From CAIWMF01 sp964402065 (GTDB lineage Bacteria; Verrucomicrobiota; Verrucomicrobiia; Chthoniobacterales; UBA6821): DNA of 64,000 nt. The notes under the pieces were generated by a model. It ran no database searches, had not been told where the DNA came from, and saw only the letters and a list, made by a program, of their open reading frames with translations. Shown here in pieces: positions 25,623-33,853 of the stretch. A program made the translations under genes and the position numbers. The stretch lies in the NCBI GenBank assembly GCA_964402065.1, contig CAYOAN010000002.1, positions 186,001-250,000 on the forward strand. Reading direction: 5' to 3'. Numbering within the stretch: the first letter of the stretch is position 1; every line of letters begins with the position of its first letter.

Positions 25623-26780
25623 TTACTGTCCTAAATAATCGATGGCTGTCTGCGCCAGTAATTCTGCAGCGATGGGGATGATGTCATCGTTGAAATCATA
25701 GTGCGGCATATGAGGTGTAAGATCTTTTATTCCCATACCAACCCAAAAATAACAGCCCGGAATTTTTTCTAAGTAGTATGAAAAGTCTTCCGAAGCCATG
25801 GCAGGAGTTTTGAGTAGAGTTACTTTTTCTGTTCCTAAAATGGTAGTTGCTGTTGCGATCGCGAGTTCTGTTTCTTTTGGGTGATTGATCGTAGGAGGAA
25901 AAGAATATGAAAAATGAATCTCCGCAGTGGCTCCAAACATCGCAGCAGTCTGAGTTACGACATCGATCAATTTTTCTTTTAAATTTGTACGAACTGAGGG
26001 AATAACCGCCCGAAGAGTCCCTTGCAGTGTTGCTTCGGAGGGAATAACGTTATGAGTTGTTCCTGCGTGAAATTGAGTGATCGAAAGTACTGCTGGTTCT
26101 GTTGGAGGGCTGCAACGACTGATGATTCCTTGCAATGATTGAATGATTAGAGAGCCGATATAAATTGGATCAATCGTTTTGTTGGGATAAGCAGCGTGAC
26201 CTCCTTTGCCATGAAGGATAATATTGAAAACATCTTGAGATGCAAAAAGACATTCTGGTGTTGTTTTGAAAATACCGAAGTCTGATTGAGAGCTGTTATG
26301 ATAACCAAAGATTGCATCGACTTTTGGGTTTTCTAAAATGCCAGCTTCGATCATGGCAAGAGCGCCGGTGCCAGTTTCTTCGGCTGGTTGAAAAATAAAT
26401 TTTATTTTTCCACGAAAGCAATCTTTGCATTGTATCAATGCTCCCGCAACGGCCAGCAGAGTGGCTGTGTGACCGTCATGACCGCAAGCATGCATTTTTC
26501 CTGGCTGTATTGATTGATAAGATAAGCCAGTCTTTTCTTGGATAGGCAACGCATCAATGTCAGCGCGAAGAGCAACACATTTTCCAGGTTTTCCAGAATC
26601 AAGAATTGCAGTGACTCCTGTGCCTGCCATTCTTTCAATTGTTCCATAGCCAAATTTTTTCAATGTCTTACTAATCAACTCAGCTGTTTCATATTCTTCA
26701 TGCGCCAGTTCAGGATGTGCATGGAGGGTGTGACGGATGGCGATAATTTCAGGGAGGAGTTGTGCTAATAACTTTTTCAT
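25623..26780 (-). CDS. M20 family amidohydrolase (hippurate hydrolase-like)
   Basis: 385 aa, full length. M20 peptidase D subfamily: HAHPELAHEEYETAELI, ADIDALPIQEKTGL, metal motif MHACGHDGHTATLL, FIFQPAEETGTGA (catalytic Glu), GKGGHAAYP, PAMASEDFSYYLEKIPG. Such enzymes remove acyl groups from amino acids or related amides in the cytoplasm. It is the last gene of a minus-strand run with a serine hydrolase (6-bp gap) and a cupin. The run may handle an acylated amino compound or peptide, but the substrate is unknown. Confidence 0.92.
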   Translation of the reverse strand: MKKLLAQLLPEIIAIRHTLHAHPELAHEEYETAELISKTLKKFGYGTIERMAGTGVTAILDSGKPGKCVALRADIDALPIQEKTGLSYQSIQPGKMHACGHDGHTATLLAVAGALIQCKDCFRGKIKFIFQPAEETGTGALAMIEAGILENPKVDAIFGYHNSSQSDFGIFKTTPECLFASQDVFNIILHGKGGHAAYPNKTIDPIYIGSLIIQSLQGIISRCSPPTEPAVLSITQFHAGTTHNVIPSEATLQGTLRAVIPSVRTNLKEKLIDVVTQTAAMFGATAEIHFSYSFPPTINHPKETELAIATATTILGTEKVTLLKTPAMASEDFSYYLEKIPGCYFWVGMGIKDLTPHMPHYDFNDDIIPIAAELLAQTAIDYLGQ

Positions 26781-26786
26781 AAATTA

Positions 26787-27869
26787 TTACAAAAACTTTT
26801 TCATCAATGGCTGATTGGGAAATAAAACTTCAAAATGTTCTCCAGGCCAAGTGGCGACTTGAGCAACGATGATGCGTTGTTGAGATGGAATATAAATGAA
26901 ACAGCTCGTGTAGCCTCGGATGACGCCAGCATAATACCAGATCAATCCAATTTTTGGTAGCTTGAGTGAGTAGATACCAAGCCCATAACGACACCCCTCT
27001 GGCTTTGGCGGTGTGGAAGGAACAGCGATCGTTGTTTCCATTTCTTGAAGATTTGCTCCTGACAAAATGATATCAGGTGTTAGCAAGGCATGAGTCCATG
27101 TTAGGAGATCGCCACTATTCATGAGCATCGCCCCTGCAGGGCCATAATGACTAGCATTGAAGGCAGTAATATCCTGCTTTCCACCATAGGCATGAGCCAT
27201 CTGAGAGATCATATTTTTAGAGTAAAAAGAATCGCTGTAAAAAGTGTGAGTGAGGTGCAAAGGGTTAAAGAAACGCGTCGTCAAAACCTCATTGAGAGGG
27301 ACTCCTGAAATTTTTTCGATCAAAATTCCTAGTAAAAAGTAATTGGTATTGGAATAAAGCCACTTGCTTCCTGGCGAGAAGAGGTCTGGTTTTTTGTAAA
27401 TCTCATCAACGATTTTTTTGGAAGTGAGCACAGTTGTTTCATAATCATCTCGCTCTTTTGAAAAGTCTGTATTTGGAATGCCACTCGTCATGTTGAGGAG
27501 TTGACGAATCGTGATTGTTTGCCAACGAGGATATTCCTGGAGATATTGACCGATAGGATCGTCGAGTTTGATTTTTCCCTCTTCTTGAAGTTGTAATAAG
27601 GCTGCTGCCACAAAAGTTTTGGTGATGCTGCCAACTCCGTAGAGAGTTTCTGCTGTGACAGGCTGATCATCATGACGTGTGACTAATCCTGAGATATACG
27701 TTGTGATATTTTTTGTGTTGAGGTCTTCTGTTGAGACGACAACGCTCGTGATATGATGATTTGAGCGCCAAGAATCTAAAAAAGATTGGAGCTCTTGATT
27801 CGTTGCAGCTGTGCTAGCTTGAGACCAGGAAATAATGGTGAAGAAGAACAGAGCAAAGACAGGTCTCAT
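26787..27869 (-). CDS. secreted serine hydrolase, class C beta-lactamase/PBP-like fold
   Basis: 360 aa with a signal peptide (MRPVFALFFFTIISWSQA). The active-site pattern of the S12/beta-lactamase-related family is clear: GSITKTFVAAALL (SxxK), SNTNYFLLGILIE (YSN), and RQLLNMTSGIP, typical of these proteins. A late YAGVIRGYTS may serve as the third motif. Family members include D-aminopeptidases, esterases and DD-peptidases; true cephalosporinases are only one branch. It is probably periplasmic and sits between the cupin and M20 genes in a tight operon. Confidence 0.85.
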   Translation of the reverse strand: MRPVFALFFFTIISWSQASTAATNQELQSFLDSWRSNHHITSVVVSTEDLNTKNITTYISGLVTRHDDQPVTAETLYGVGSITKTFVAAALLQLQEEGKIKLDDPIGQYLQEYPRWQTITIRQLLNMTSGIPNTDFSKERDDYETTVLTSKKIVDEIYKKPDLFSPGSKWLYSNTNYFLLGILIEKISGVPLNEVLTTRFFNPLHLTHTFYSDSFYSKNMISQMAHAYGGKQDITAFNASHYGPAGAMLMNSGDLLTWTHALLTPDIILSGANLQEMETTIAVPSTPPKPEGCRYGLGIYSLKLPKIGLIWYYAGVIRGYTSCFIYIPSQQRIIVAQVATWPGEHFEVLFPNQPLMKKFL

Positions 27870-27882
27870 AAAAATTGTGCAC

Positions 27883-28233
27883 TTACTTTTTAAACTCCAT
27901 CACCATGACTTCCATTGGGTGATTGGATGGATTGATATCACAGTGCAGTTCTTTTGGTTTATCAGGGAGTAGAATTCTAGCAGTTCCATGTTTCATGCTC
28001 AGCCGATGAGATTGGTTCTTATCATTTTTGACAAGGAGGTCGATATCCGTGAGTGCAACAACAACACGTCGATGATCGTGTCGATGCATGACCAGAGGCT
28101 GATGAGGTTCTATGATTGTTTTCCAGACAATGACGTCGCTATTTTCACACTGTTTTTCACGATGTGTTGTTGCTGCAGAAAGTGTTGTCAGAAAAAGAAT
28201 GAGGCTCAGTAAAAAATAGAATTTCGTTTTCAT
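27883..28233 (-). CDS. secreted small cupin-like protein
   Basis: 116 aa from ATG 28233, where a signal peptide begins (MKTKFYFLLSLILFLTTLSA). An upstream ATG at 28317 would run into the divergent gene and spoil the leader. The core VIVWKTIIEPHQPLVMHRHD with HxH, and PKELHCDINPSNHPMEVMVM, fits a single-domain cupin, probably metal-binding. It is first in the operon with the serine hydrolase and the M20 enzyme (13-bp gap). Confidence 0.7.
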   Translation of the reverse strand: MKTKFYFLLSLILFLTTLSAATTHREKQCENSDVIVWKTIIEPHQPLVMHRHDHRRVVVALTDIDLLVKNDKNQSHRLSMKHGTARILLPDKPKELHCDINPSNHPMEVMVMEFKK

Positions 28234-28262
28234 AGAATTAGCTTTTGGTATTTTGCAGAGAT

Positions 28263-29123
28263 ATGAACAATTCGCCTGAGCGAAAGCAAGAGTTAAGTAA
28301 CAAGCAAGCTGCACCATACATTCTTGGTACGGACATCAAAGCCGCTCAGAATCTGGATGAACAGCATGAGCAGCTTGCACCTTTTGCTTTTGAACAACTT
28401 AAAAAAGCAGGGCTGCAACGAGGGATGATTGTTTGGGATATTGGATGTGGTTCTGGTGCAATGACGGAATATTTAGCAGGGGTTGTTGGATCCACAGGGC
28501 ATGTTTATGCATTAGACCTGAATCCTGATCAGGTTTTAAGAACGTCGGAGCGTCTTCAAAAAAAAGGGTTTCAACAGGTAACTGTCATGCAAGGTGACAT
28601 TACAGCTATTTCTGCTCTGCCTAAGCAAAAAGCAGATCTTGTCTATGCGCGAATGGTTTTAATGCATTTAAAATATCCTGAAGCTGCCTTGAGGAACATG
28701 GCGCAACTTTTAAAACCAGCAGGTATATTGTCACTTCAAGAGTCGATCATGGAGAGTGCAGCCTCTTCACCCATATGCGAAGTTGTTGAAGATTACTTTC
28801 AAACCCTCATAGCTCTCGGAAATTTTAACGGCGTCGATTTTAACATTGGAGCAAAATTATCGCACCTATGTGAAAGCCTTAGTTGCTTTGAACAGCTTGA
28901 TTATTACGTGACACAGCGAACGCTTGATGCTGGCATGGCAAAAAAAATTATTCTTTCTCGTCTTCCTGAATGGGAAAAAAAAGCGCTTGAAGCACAATTA
29001 GTAACTCAAGAAATATTGCAAAACTGGAAAAAAGCTTTGGAAAGTTTAAGAGGAGATGAGTTTTCTTTTAAGCCAGCTGATCAAGGTCATCTGATCGCAA
29101 GAAAAAGCAAATCATCAAAATGA
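28263..29123 (+). CDS. SAM-dependent class I methyltransferase
   Basis: 286 aa from ATG 28263; a TTG six codons upstream is less likely. Rossmann-fold methyltransferase: motif I VWDIGCGSGAMTEYLA, acidic end of strand 2 ALDLNPDQV, MQGDITAI, motif IV-V ADLVYARMVLMHLKYPEAAL, LKPAGILSLQES. Overall it resembles small-molecule methyltransferases related to UbiE/arsenite methyltransferase; the substrate is unknown. It is divergent from the cupin operon with about 30 bp between the starts. Confidence 0.87.
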   Translation: MNNSPERKQELSNKQAAPYILGTDIKAAQNLDEQHEQLAPFAFEQLKKAGLQRGMIVWDIGCGSGAMTEYLAGVVGSTGHVYALDLNPDQVLRTSERLQKKGFQQVTVMQGDITAISALPKQKADLVYARMVLMHLKYPEAALRNMAQLLKPAGILSLQESIMESAASSPICEVVEDYFQTLIALGNFNGVDFNIGAKLSHLCESLSCFEQLDYYVTQRTLDAGMAKKIILSRLPEWEKKALEAQLVTQEILQNWKKALESLRGDEFSFKPADQGHLIARKSKSSK

Positions 29124-29257
29124 AAATTGCTGGAGTTCTGATTGATGAAAAAAATAAGAACCTGTATTAATGGTCGCTGCGTCCGATGAGAGAGAAGAAG
29201 CAACGGTGCACAGCCTTTCATCAACGGCAGTAGAGCGTGACTACGACTTCTAGAAAT

Positions 29258-29743
29258 ATGTCTGAAACTTTATCTCATCTTATTCTTTTTGAAACGGAAC
29301 ATTGGATTGTACATCAAAGACCTGATTCGATTCTTCCTGGTTATCTCTTGATGTTTGCGAAGCAAAATACGACTCACCTCTGGGAGTTAGATCCTATGGC
29401 CTTAGAGGAGATGGGTAGCAACTTAGCACGTATTCAAAAGTTGGTGATGAAAGTTTTGAAACCACGATTTCTTCACATGGGACGTTATGGTCACATGAAA
29501 GGACCATCATTCCATTTTCATTTTATTCCCATTTACGATTGGGTAGTGGAGGGATTTTTGAAGGATGAACGTTACCGTAGCCTCAAACAGTTTCAACATT
29601 GCACCGATGGCGTTTTTGCCGACCGGAAGTTTGATGCGAGTGAGTTGCAACTTTATGTTTGGCGTGAGTTTTGTGAAAGTCCTCATCCTCCAAAGATTCA
29701 TGGACCTTCCGTTGAAGAAGCAATGGCACTGTTAAAACAATAA
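29258..29743 (+). CDS. HIT-like family protein
   Basis: 161 aa from ATG 29258; a GTG at 29237 is an alternative. The HIT fold is suggested by ETEHWIVHQRPDSILPGYLL (start of the fold), LWELDPMALEEMGSNLARIQ (the helix) and the histidine strand SFHFHFIPIYDW. Canonical HIT hydrolases have HxHxH; here only two of the three His remain (HFHFI), so catalysis may be altered. The C-terminal 50 residues are an extension. It is followed 4 bp later by the yhhQ gene. Confidence 0.6.
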   Translation: MSETLSHLILFETEHWIVHQRPDSILPGYLLMFAKQNTTHLWELDPMALEEMGSNLARIQKLVMKVLKPRFLHMGRYGHMKGPSFHFHFIPIYDWVVEGFLKDERYRSLKQFQHCTDGVFADRKFDASELQLYVWREFCESPHPPKIHGPSVEEAMALLKQ

Positions 29744-29747
29744 ATAG

Positions 29748-30452
29748 ATGTCCCAAGAGAAAAAACAACCTCACTATCATTGCTTGCCGATCATTTCGAT
29801 GCTCTATGTTACGAGCTTGTTGATCGCGAGTGTGGCAGCATTCAAAATTGTACAAATTGGGCCTGTTGTTTTTCCTGCCGGATTGGTGATCTTTCCCTTA
29901 TCTTACATTTTTGATGATATTTTAACGGAGGTTTATGGCTATCAATATAGTCGCCGCATCATTTGGACAGGGCTTGGCTGTATTTGGCTTTTTTGCTTAG
30001 TAGGCAACGTCACCGCCATGTTGCCAGCGGCACCTTTTTGGTCATTTCAGGGAGCTTATGCATTGGTAATGGGCTCCGTGCCTCGTCTCGTTTTGGCTTC
30101 TTCTATTAGCTATTTATGCAGCGAGTTTTTGAATTCCTATTTGCTCGCTAAACTCAAGATCGCTTGCGCAGGAAAACACTATTGGTTTCGGCTTCTTGTC
30201 AGCACGGCTGCTGGCGGGGCTGTTGATACCATTCTATTTTGTTCGATTGCTTTTTTGGGAACACTAGCGTGGAGTCATATCATCGGGCTCATCTTTTGGC
30301 AATGGCTCATCAAAGTGATCTATGAAATTTTAGTCATTCCGCTGACTTATGTGATCACGAACTATCTCAAAAAAATTGAGCGAGAAGATTACTACGACTG
30401 CCAAACAAATTTTAATCCGTTTCGCTTGAGGATAGAAAATAGCAACGAGTGA
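29748..30452 (+). CDS. yhhQ: queuosine precursor transporter (VUT/DUF165 family)
   Basis: 234 aa, six or so membrane helices. Family hallmarks are ASVAAFKIVQIGPVVFPAGL, FPLSYIFDDILTEVYGYQ, the helix IIWTGLGCIWLF, FWSFQGAYALVMGSVPRLVL and GAVDTILFCSIAFLG. Characterised members import queuosine precursors (preQ0/preQ1), which supports tRNA modification by scavenging. It ends with a short charged cytoplasmic tail. Confidence 0.92.
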   Translation: MSQEKKQPHYHCLPIISMLYVTSLLIASVAAFKIVQIGPVVFPAGLVIFPLSYIFDDILTEVYGYQYSRRIIWTGLGCIWLFCLVGNVTAMLPAAPFWSFQGAYALVMGSVPRLVLASSISYLCSEFLNSYLLAKLKIACAGKHYWFRLLVSTAAGGAVDTILFCSIAFLGTLAWSHIIGLIFWQWLIKVIYEILVIPLTYVITNYLKKIEREDYYDCQTNFNPFRLRIENSNE

Positions 30453-30488
30453 CTTTAAAATACCTTGGCAGTGACTTCGCTATTTGAG

Positions 30489-30815
30489 TTAGCACTTTCG
30501 GACGAAGCAGGATTTGAGGCCCACTGCGCCTACGCCTTCAATTTTACAGGAAATGTCGTGATCGCTATCAACTAATCGAATAGGTCCGGTCTTTGTCCCG
30601 CCTTTGAGAACCTGAGCTCCTTTGAGAGGGAGGTCCTTAATGAGTATAACTCGGTCACCATCAGTGAGGACATTTCCATTAGCATCTTTGATAACCTTGG
30701 CCTGTTCAGGCTCGGGTTCACGTGGCCATTCATGACCACATGTCATGCATTCCCATTTTTCGACATGCTCAAGCACGTCATTCATTTCACATTCTGGACA
30801 AATTTGCTGGTTCAC
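30489..30815 (-). CDS. PhnA/YjdM-like zinc ribbon protein
   Basis: 108 aa starting at GTG 30815; the first ATG would delete half the zinc ribbon. An N-terminal zinc ribbon ICPEC...WECMTCGHEW is followed by the PhnA domain (VIKDANGNVLTDGDRVILIK, DLPLKG, LKGGTKTGPIRL, ISCKIEGVGAVGLKS). The fold is well defined but the biological role of YjdM-type proteins is unclear, despite the historical phosphonate name. Convergent with yhhQ. Confidence 0.93.
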   Translation of the reverse strand: MNQQICPECEMNDVLEHVEKWECMTCGHEWPREPEPEQAKVIKDANGNVLTDGDRVILIKDLPLKGAQVLKGGTKTGPIRLVDSDHDISCKIEGVGAVGLKSCFVRKC

Positions 30816-30885
30816 GGTGCGATGATAAAACTTTATTCGCTTGTATCAAGCTTTCTCCTTTTTTTTGGAGTGAAAAATTTCTCTT

Positions 30886-31791
30886 TTAATGCTTATTGAT
30901 CAACTCGTCCATCACGATTCGTGTGGTCGTAGCAATGACATCGTCACGCTTAAGCGCTTCTTTTTTGAATTGAGTAAAATAGATGGAGAGAACAATGGGG
31001 GATCCTTGGGAGGGCCAGAGAACGGCAATATCATTTTTTGTTCCATAATCTCCAGAACCAGTTTTGTCTCCAACAGTCCAGCCAATAGGCATTCCAGCAC
31101 GAATACAAGTATCGCCAACCGTGTTTGCTTTGAACCATGTTTGTAATTGTTCGCGCAGATTAGAAGGCAAGACATTGCCAAGCATGATTGTTTTTAAGCT
31201 TTTTGTCATTGCTTCTGGAGTAGTTGTATCATTGAGATCACCTGGAATGGCTGTACCTAATCCATCACCTTCTAAATGATCTAGACGAAATGTCGAGTCA
31301 CCGATTGATTGTGCAAAAGCAGTGACTGCATTTGGTCCGCCCAGTTGATTGGTCAAAAAATTAGCCGCAGAATTATCACTGTATGACATGGTAGCAGCGC
31401 AAAGCTCTTCAATTGTCATGCCTTGATCGATATGTTGCTCCGTGATTGGATTCCAGTAGGGAGTAAGGTCCAATTTTGTATAGGTAATTCTTTTTTTCAA
31501 AAATCCAGGATCAGTCATGCTCTTTTTGAGAATGGCAGCCACATCGATAACTTTAAAAGTGCTGCAGAGGGGAAAACGCTCAGTGGCACGATAACAAAGC
31601 ATTTTATTGTTCGCTGTATCAACAGCACAAACCCCAAGACGTCCATTGGAAGAGGCTTCCAATACAGCAAGATTTTTTTCAAAGTTGGCTGCAGATTGAG
31701 TCGCTTGAAGATGAAAAGAAGGAACAATAAAAAATAGAAGGGTTATAACTGAACAATAAAAATAGCGAGATAAAGAAAAAGCAAAGTTCAT
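30886..31791 (-). CDS. class A beta-lactamase
   Basis: 301 aa. The N-terminal hydrophobic segment (about residues 8-30) is a signal peptide. Active-site motifs are STFK (Ser about 78), SDN in MSYSDNSAANF, and KTG in VGDKTGSGDYGTKND. The omega-loop reads DHLEGDGLGTAIPGD followed by DTTTPEAM. The catalytic Glu is present, but the usual ExxLN is altered (no Asn, one extra residue between Glu and Leu), so deacylation kinetics or spectrum may differ. In the family this periplasmic enzyme hydrolyses beta-lactams. It lies 4 bp after the gene for a secreted chagasin-like protein on the same strand. No mobile element flanks it, so it looks chromosomal. Confidence 0.92.
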   Translation of the reverse strand: MNFAFSLSRYFYCSVITLLFFIVPSFHLQATQSAANFEKNLAVLEASSNGRLGVCAVDTANNKMLCYRATERFPLCSTFKVIDVAAILKKSMTDPGFLKKRITYTKLDLTPYWNPITEQHIDQGMTIEELCAATMSYSDNSAANFLTNQLGGPNAVTAFAQSIGDSTFRLDHLEGDGLGTAIPGDLNDTTTPEAMTKSLKTIMLGNVLPSNLREQLQTWFKANTVGDTCIRAGMPIGWTVGDKTGSGDYGTKNDIAVLWPSQGSPIVLSIYFTQFKKEALKRDDVIATTTRIVMDELINKH

Positions 31792-31795
31792 AAAA

Positions 31796-32377
31796 TTACT
31801 TCACAATTTGTACCGTTATATGTCCTAATAATGCATCTACTGTTTTGGGACTAAAGTTGAAAGAGCCAGGTTTAATACAATAAACATCAAATGAAGCCGT
31901 TCCTAGCGACATGGCTACTAGGAGAAAATAAGGACCCTCATTACTAATATGAGAATAATATTGGTCCCACAAAGAAACTGATGGCGTGACTTTTAATAGA
32001 GGGCTTGGAGCAGAGTCTATTTTTTTATTAAAGCAATAATAACCGGCATAATTGGAAGCCCAGCCAAATCCATATACGTCTGAATTGCTATCAGATGCCA
32101 TAAAAGAAGGGCATCTTAGCAATAGCTGCTGTCCGACATGAAGAGTTATCTCATTATTGGGAGCAAAATTATTAAGATCGAGATCCCATAATTTACAATT
32201 TTGAGGTCTTCCTGAATAAACAAGATTATTTCCTATATCATCTACGCATACTGCCTCTTTGCGAGGATAGTTAGTTTTAGGAATGGAAGAATAAGAAGTG
32301 CTGTCGTTTTGCACTTGAGCAAAGAGTGCAGTACTGAATAAAGCTGAGAAAAGAAAAATGGCTCTTATTATTTTCAT
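31796..32377 (-). CDS. secreted protein with chagasin-like plan, upstream of the beta-lactamase gene
   Basis: 193 aa from ATG 32377, which opens directly into a signal peptide (MKIIRAIFLFSALFSTALFA). An ATG 14 codons upstream is possible. The C-terminal half has ITLHVGQQLLLRCP, a loop with YGFGWAS, PLLKVTPSV, FLLVAMSLGTASFDVYCIK and HITVQIVK, the strand order of chagasin-type Ig-fold inhibitors with a partly preserved G-x-W. Cys residues suggest a disulfide. Its 4-bp spacing to the beta-lactamase gene implies one transcript. Confidence 0.55.
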   Translation of the reverse strand: MKIIRAIFLFSALFSTALFAQVQNDSTSYSSIPKTNYPRKEAVCVDDIGNNLVYSGRPQNCKLWDLDLNNFAPNNEITLHVGQQLLLRCPSFMASDSNSDVYGFGWASNYAGYYCFNKKIDSAPSPLLKVTPSVSLWDQYYSHISNEGPYFLLVAMSLGTASFDVYCIKPGSFNFSPKTVDALLGHITVQIVK

Positions 32378-32456
32378 AAGGTAGAATCTATGCCGAGACA
32401 GATGTTTTGCAAGGGCCATTCAAGAGAGAAGTGCACCATGAGGAAAAATTTTCAGT

Positions 32457-33500
32457 ATGAATACTACAGATCCTTCTAATCGTTTAACTCCTCCTATTTT
32501 AGATTCCAATCTATTGCGAGAAGAGGTAGCAACTCACCCTTCAACAGCCTCTTCTGGAGGGGCGTTGCGGTCTAATAAGTTTTCTTTTTCTAACTTTTTT
32601 AGCCCTATTTCAGGAAATTCTCAAACACCTTCTATTTCTTCGGAATCTCCGTCCGTGACTAAGTGGGCCTCAAGAGTTTCTTCTTTCGTTGGAGGATTGT
32701 TGGATAAAAAAGGGAGCCCTCCTGGCTTTGAAGAGCTAACAGGAGATCGTCAGGAGCTTGAAGCAACGGTAGTTCATTCCAGTCCTGAAACAGTAAGGGT
32801 TATGACTTCCACTCCGATAAGCTTTGGTCTGTCTGCTGGTAGTTTTAACGATGGATCTGGTCAAGAAATAATGCTGCCTCAGCAAAGTTTTTTTCAGGCA
32901 GGGGATCGAGATCGGAAAGTGTTTGTTACTTCCCTAATAAAGCGGCTTGAAGAGGCTAAAAACAGCAAGAATTTAGAGGATCAAATTCAAAAGGATATCA
33001 ATCGCATTGCTTATTTTCTTAATGGAAAAAAGGTGCAAGATGTCAAAGAAGTAAAAGATTTTTTAGGAGAAGCAGCTGAAGCTATTCTTCCCATTCTAAG
33101 TCAGACAATTCCTAATGTTGCTACTGATCTAGTTGTTCAATCTATTCTTGAAACTGCGCCAGTTGATACAACCCATGGTGAACTCGCAATGAGTGATTCC
33201 AAAAAATCTGGAACCAGTATCAGTATCAACAAAAAAGAGGGAAATGCTGCTTTTCATATCGAGGTAGAAACAAAAGGGGTGCCAACGGTTTTTTTTAAAA
33301 AAATTGAAAGAAATGGAACGCCTGACTTTGAGTTTATACCCATTGACGAAGAAGCTACTGCTTCTGAGCACGCAGGAATATCTGGAGAGGGAAGACAGTT
33401 TATTACGCTTGAGCTGGAAAAAGGCCGAACCAACGCTTATTCCATGAGTTGCTCTAATCTTTTTAGAAGCTATAAAATTCAGGCTTCTAATGGTAATTGA
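32457..33500 (+). CDS. effector-like hypothetical protein
   Basis: 347 aa, no signal peptide. The first 90 residues are rich in Ser, Thr, Pro and Asn (NTTDPSNRLTPPILDSNLL, HPSTASSGGALRSNKFSFS), then a short helical/Gly segment (WASRVSSFVGGLLDKKGSP). A central helical part follows (residues about 155-225, KVFVTSLIKRLEEAKNSKN) and a beta-rich C terminus (TSISINKKEGNAAFHIEVET). No family recognised. Signal-less, disordered N termini of this kind are typical of type III effectors. It is divergent from the chagasin-like/beta-lactamase operon with about 80 bp between starts. Confidence 0.55.
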   Translation: MNTTDPSNRLTPPILDSNLLREEVATHPSTASSGGALRSNKFSFSNFFSPISGNSQTPSISSESPSVTKWASRVSSFVGGLLDKKGSPPGFEELTGDRQELEATVVHSSPETVRVMTSTPISFGLSAGSFNDGSGQEIMLPQQSFFQAGDRDRKVFVTSLIKRLEEAKNSKNLEDQIQKDINRIAYFLNGKKVQDVKEVKDFLGEAAEAILPILSQTIPNVATDLVVQSILETAPVDTTHGELAMSDSKKSGTSISINKKEGNAAFHIEVETKGVPTVFFKKIERNGTPDFEFIPIDEEATASEHAGISGEGRQFITLELEKGRTNAYSMSCSNLFRSYKIQASNGN

Positions 33501-33853
33501 AAAATGCTTTTAAATGCCCCTACAGCCTCATTTGTTAAAGAGAGCGCTGGTTATATTGGGGAAACGACTCTTTTAAGTTTTAGCAAATTAGCTTCATGAT
33601 CAAGTGATTGTTCCTAAAAACAAAATTTTGCATTCAAGAAAATCAACCAATCTTCTCTGTAGTAGCGGTGCTCATTTCCAAGAGAATGTTCCAAAAAAAG
33701 GGCGAGTCACTGTTGATCAACCTGAAAAAACCAAAAAACAAGCCGCAGTGACCCGCCAAGAACAATAGCTATGAAACTAATAATCCCTTCGTGAAGTTGG
33801 ACTCTTTAGCTCTCAAAACGTTCAATATTTTTAATTCAAACATCCTCTCTCAG
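33501..33853. other. intergenic region of about 350 bp
   Basis: Contains the family A repeat at 33701-33757. The first 100 bp after the effector-like gene have no visible coding structure. The leader of the next gene is in the last 60 bp. Confidence 0.5.
33701..33757 (-). repeat. family A hairpin repeat, copy 4
   Basis: GGCGAGTCACTG (33701-33712) pairs with CAGTGACCCGCC (33746-33757) with one mismatch. The loop is conserved with the other copies. On the minus strand the stem is followed by seven T residues. No minus-strand gene precedes it closely, which argues against a plain terminator role for this copy. Confidence 0.8.

Noticed and set aside
30886..32377. Beta-lactamase as part of a mobile resistance cassette
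   Set aside because: No IS, integron attC or transposase flanks it, and its leader gene is of the same style as other chromosomal secreted genes in the window.
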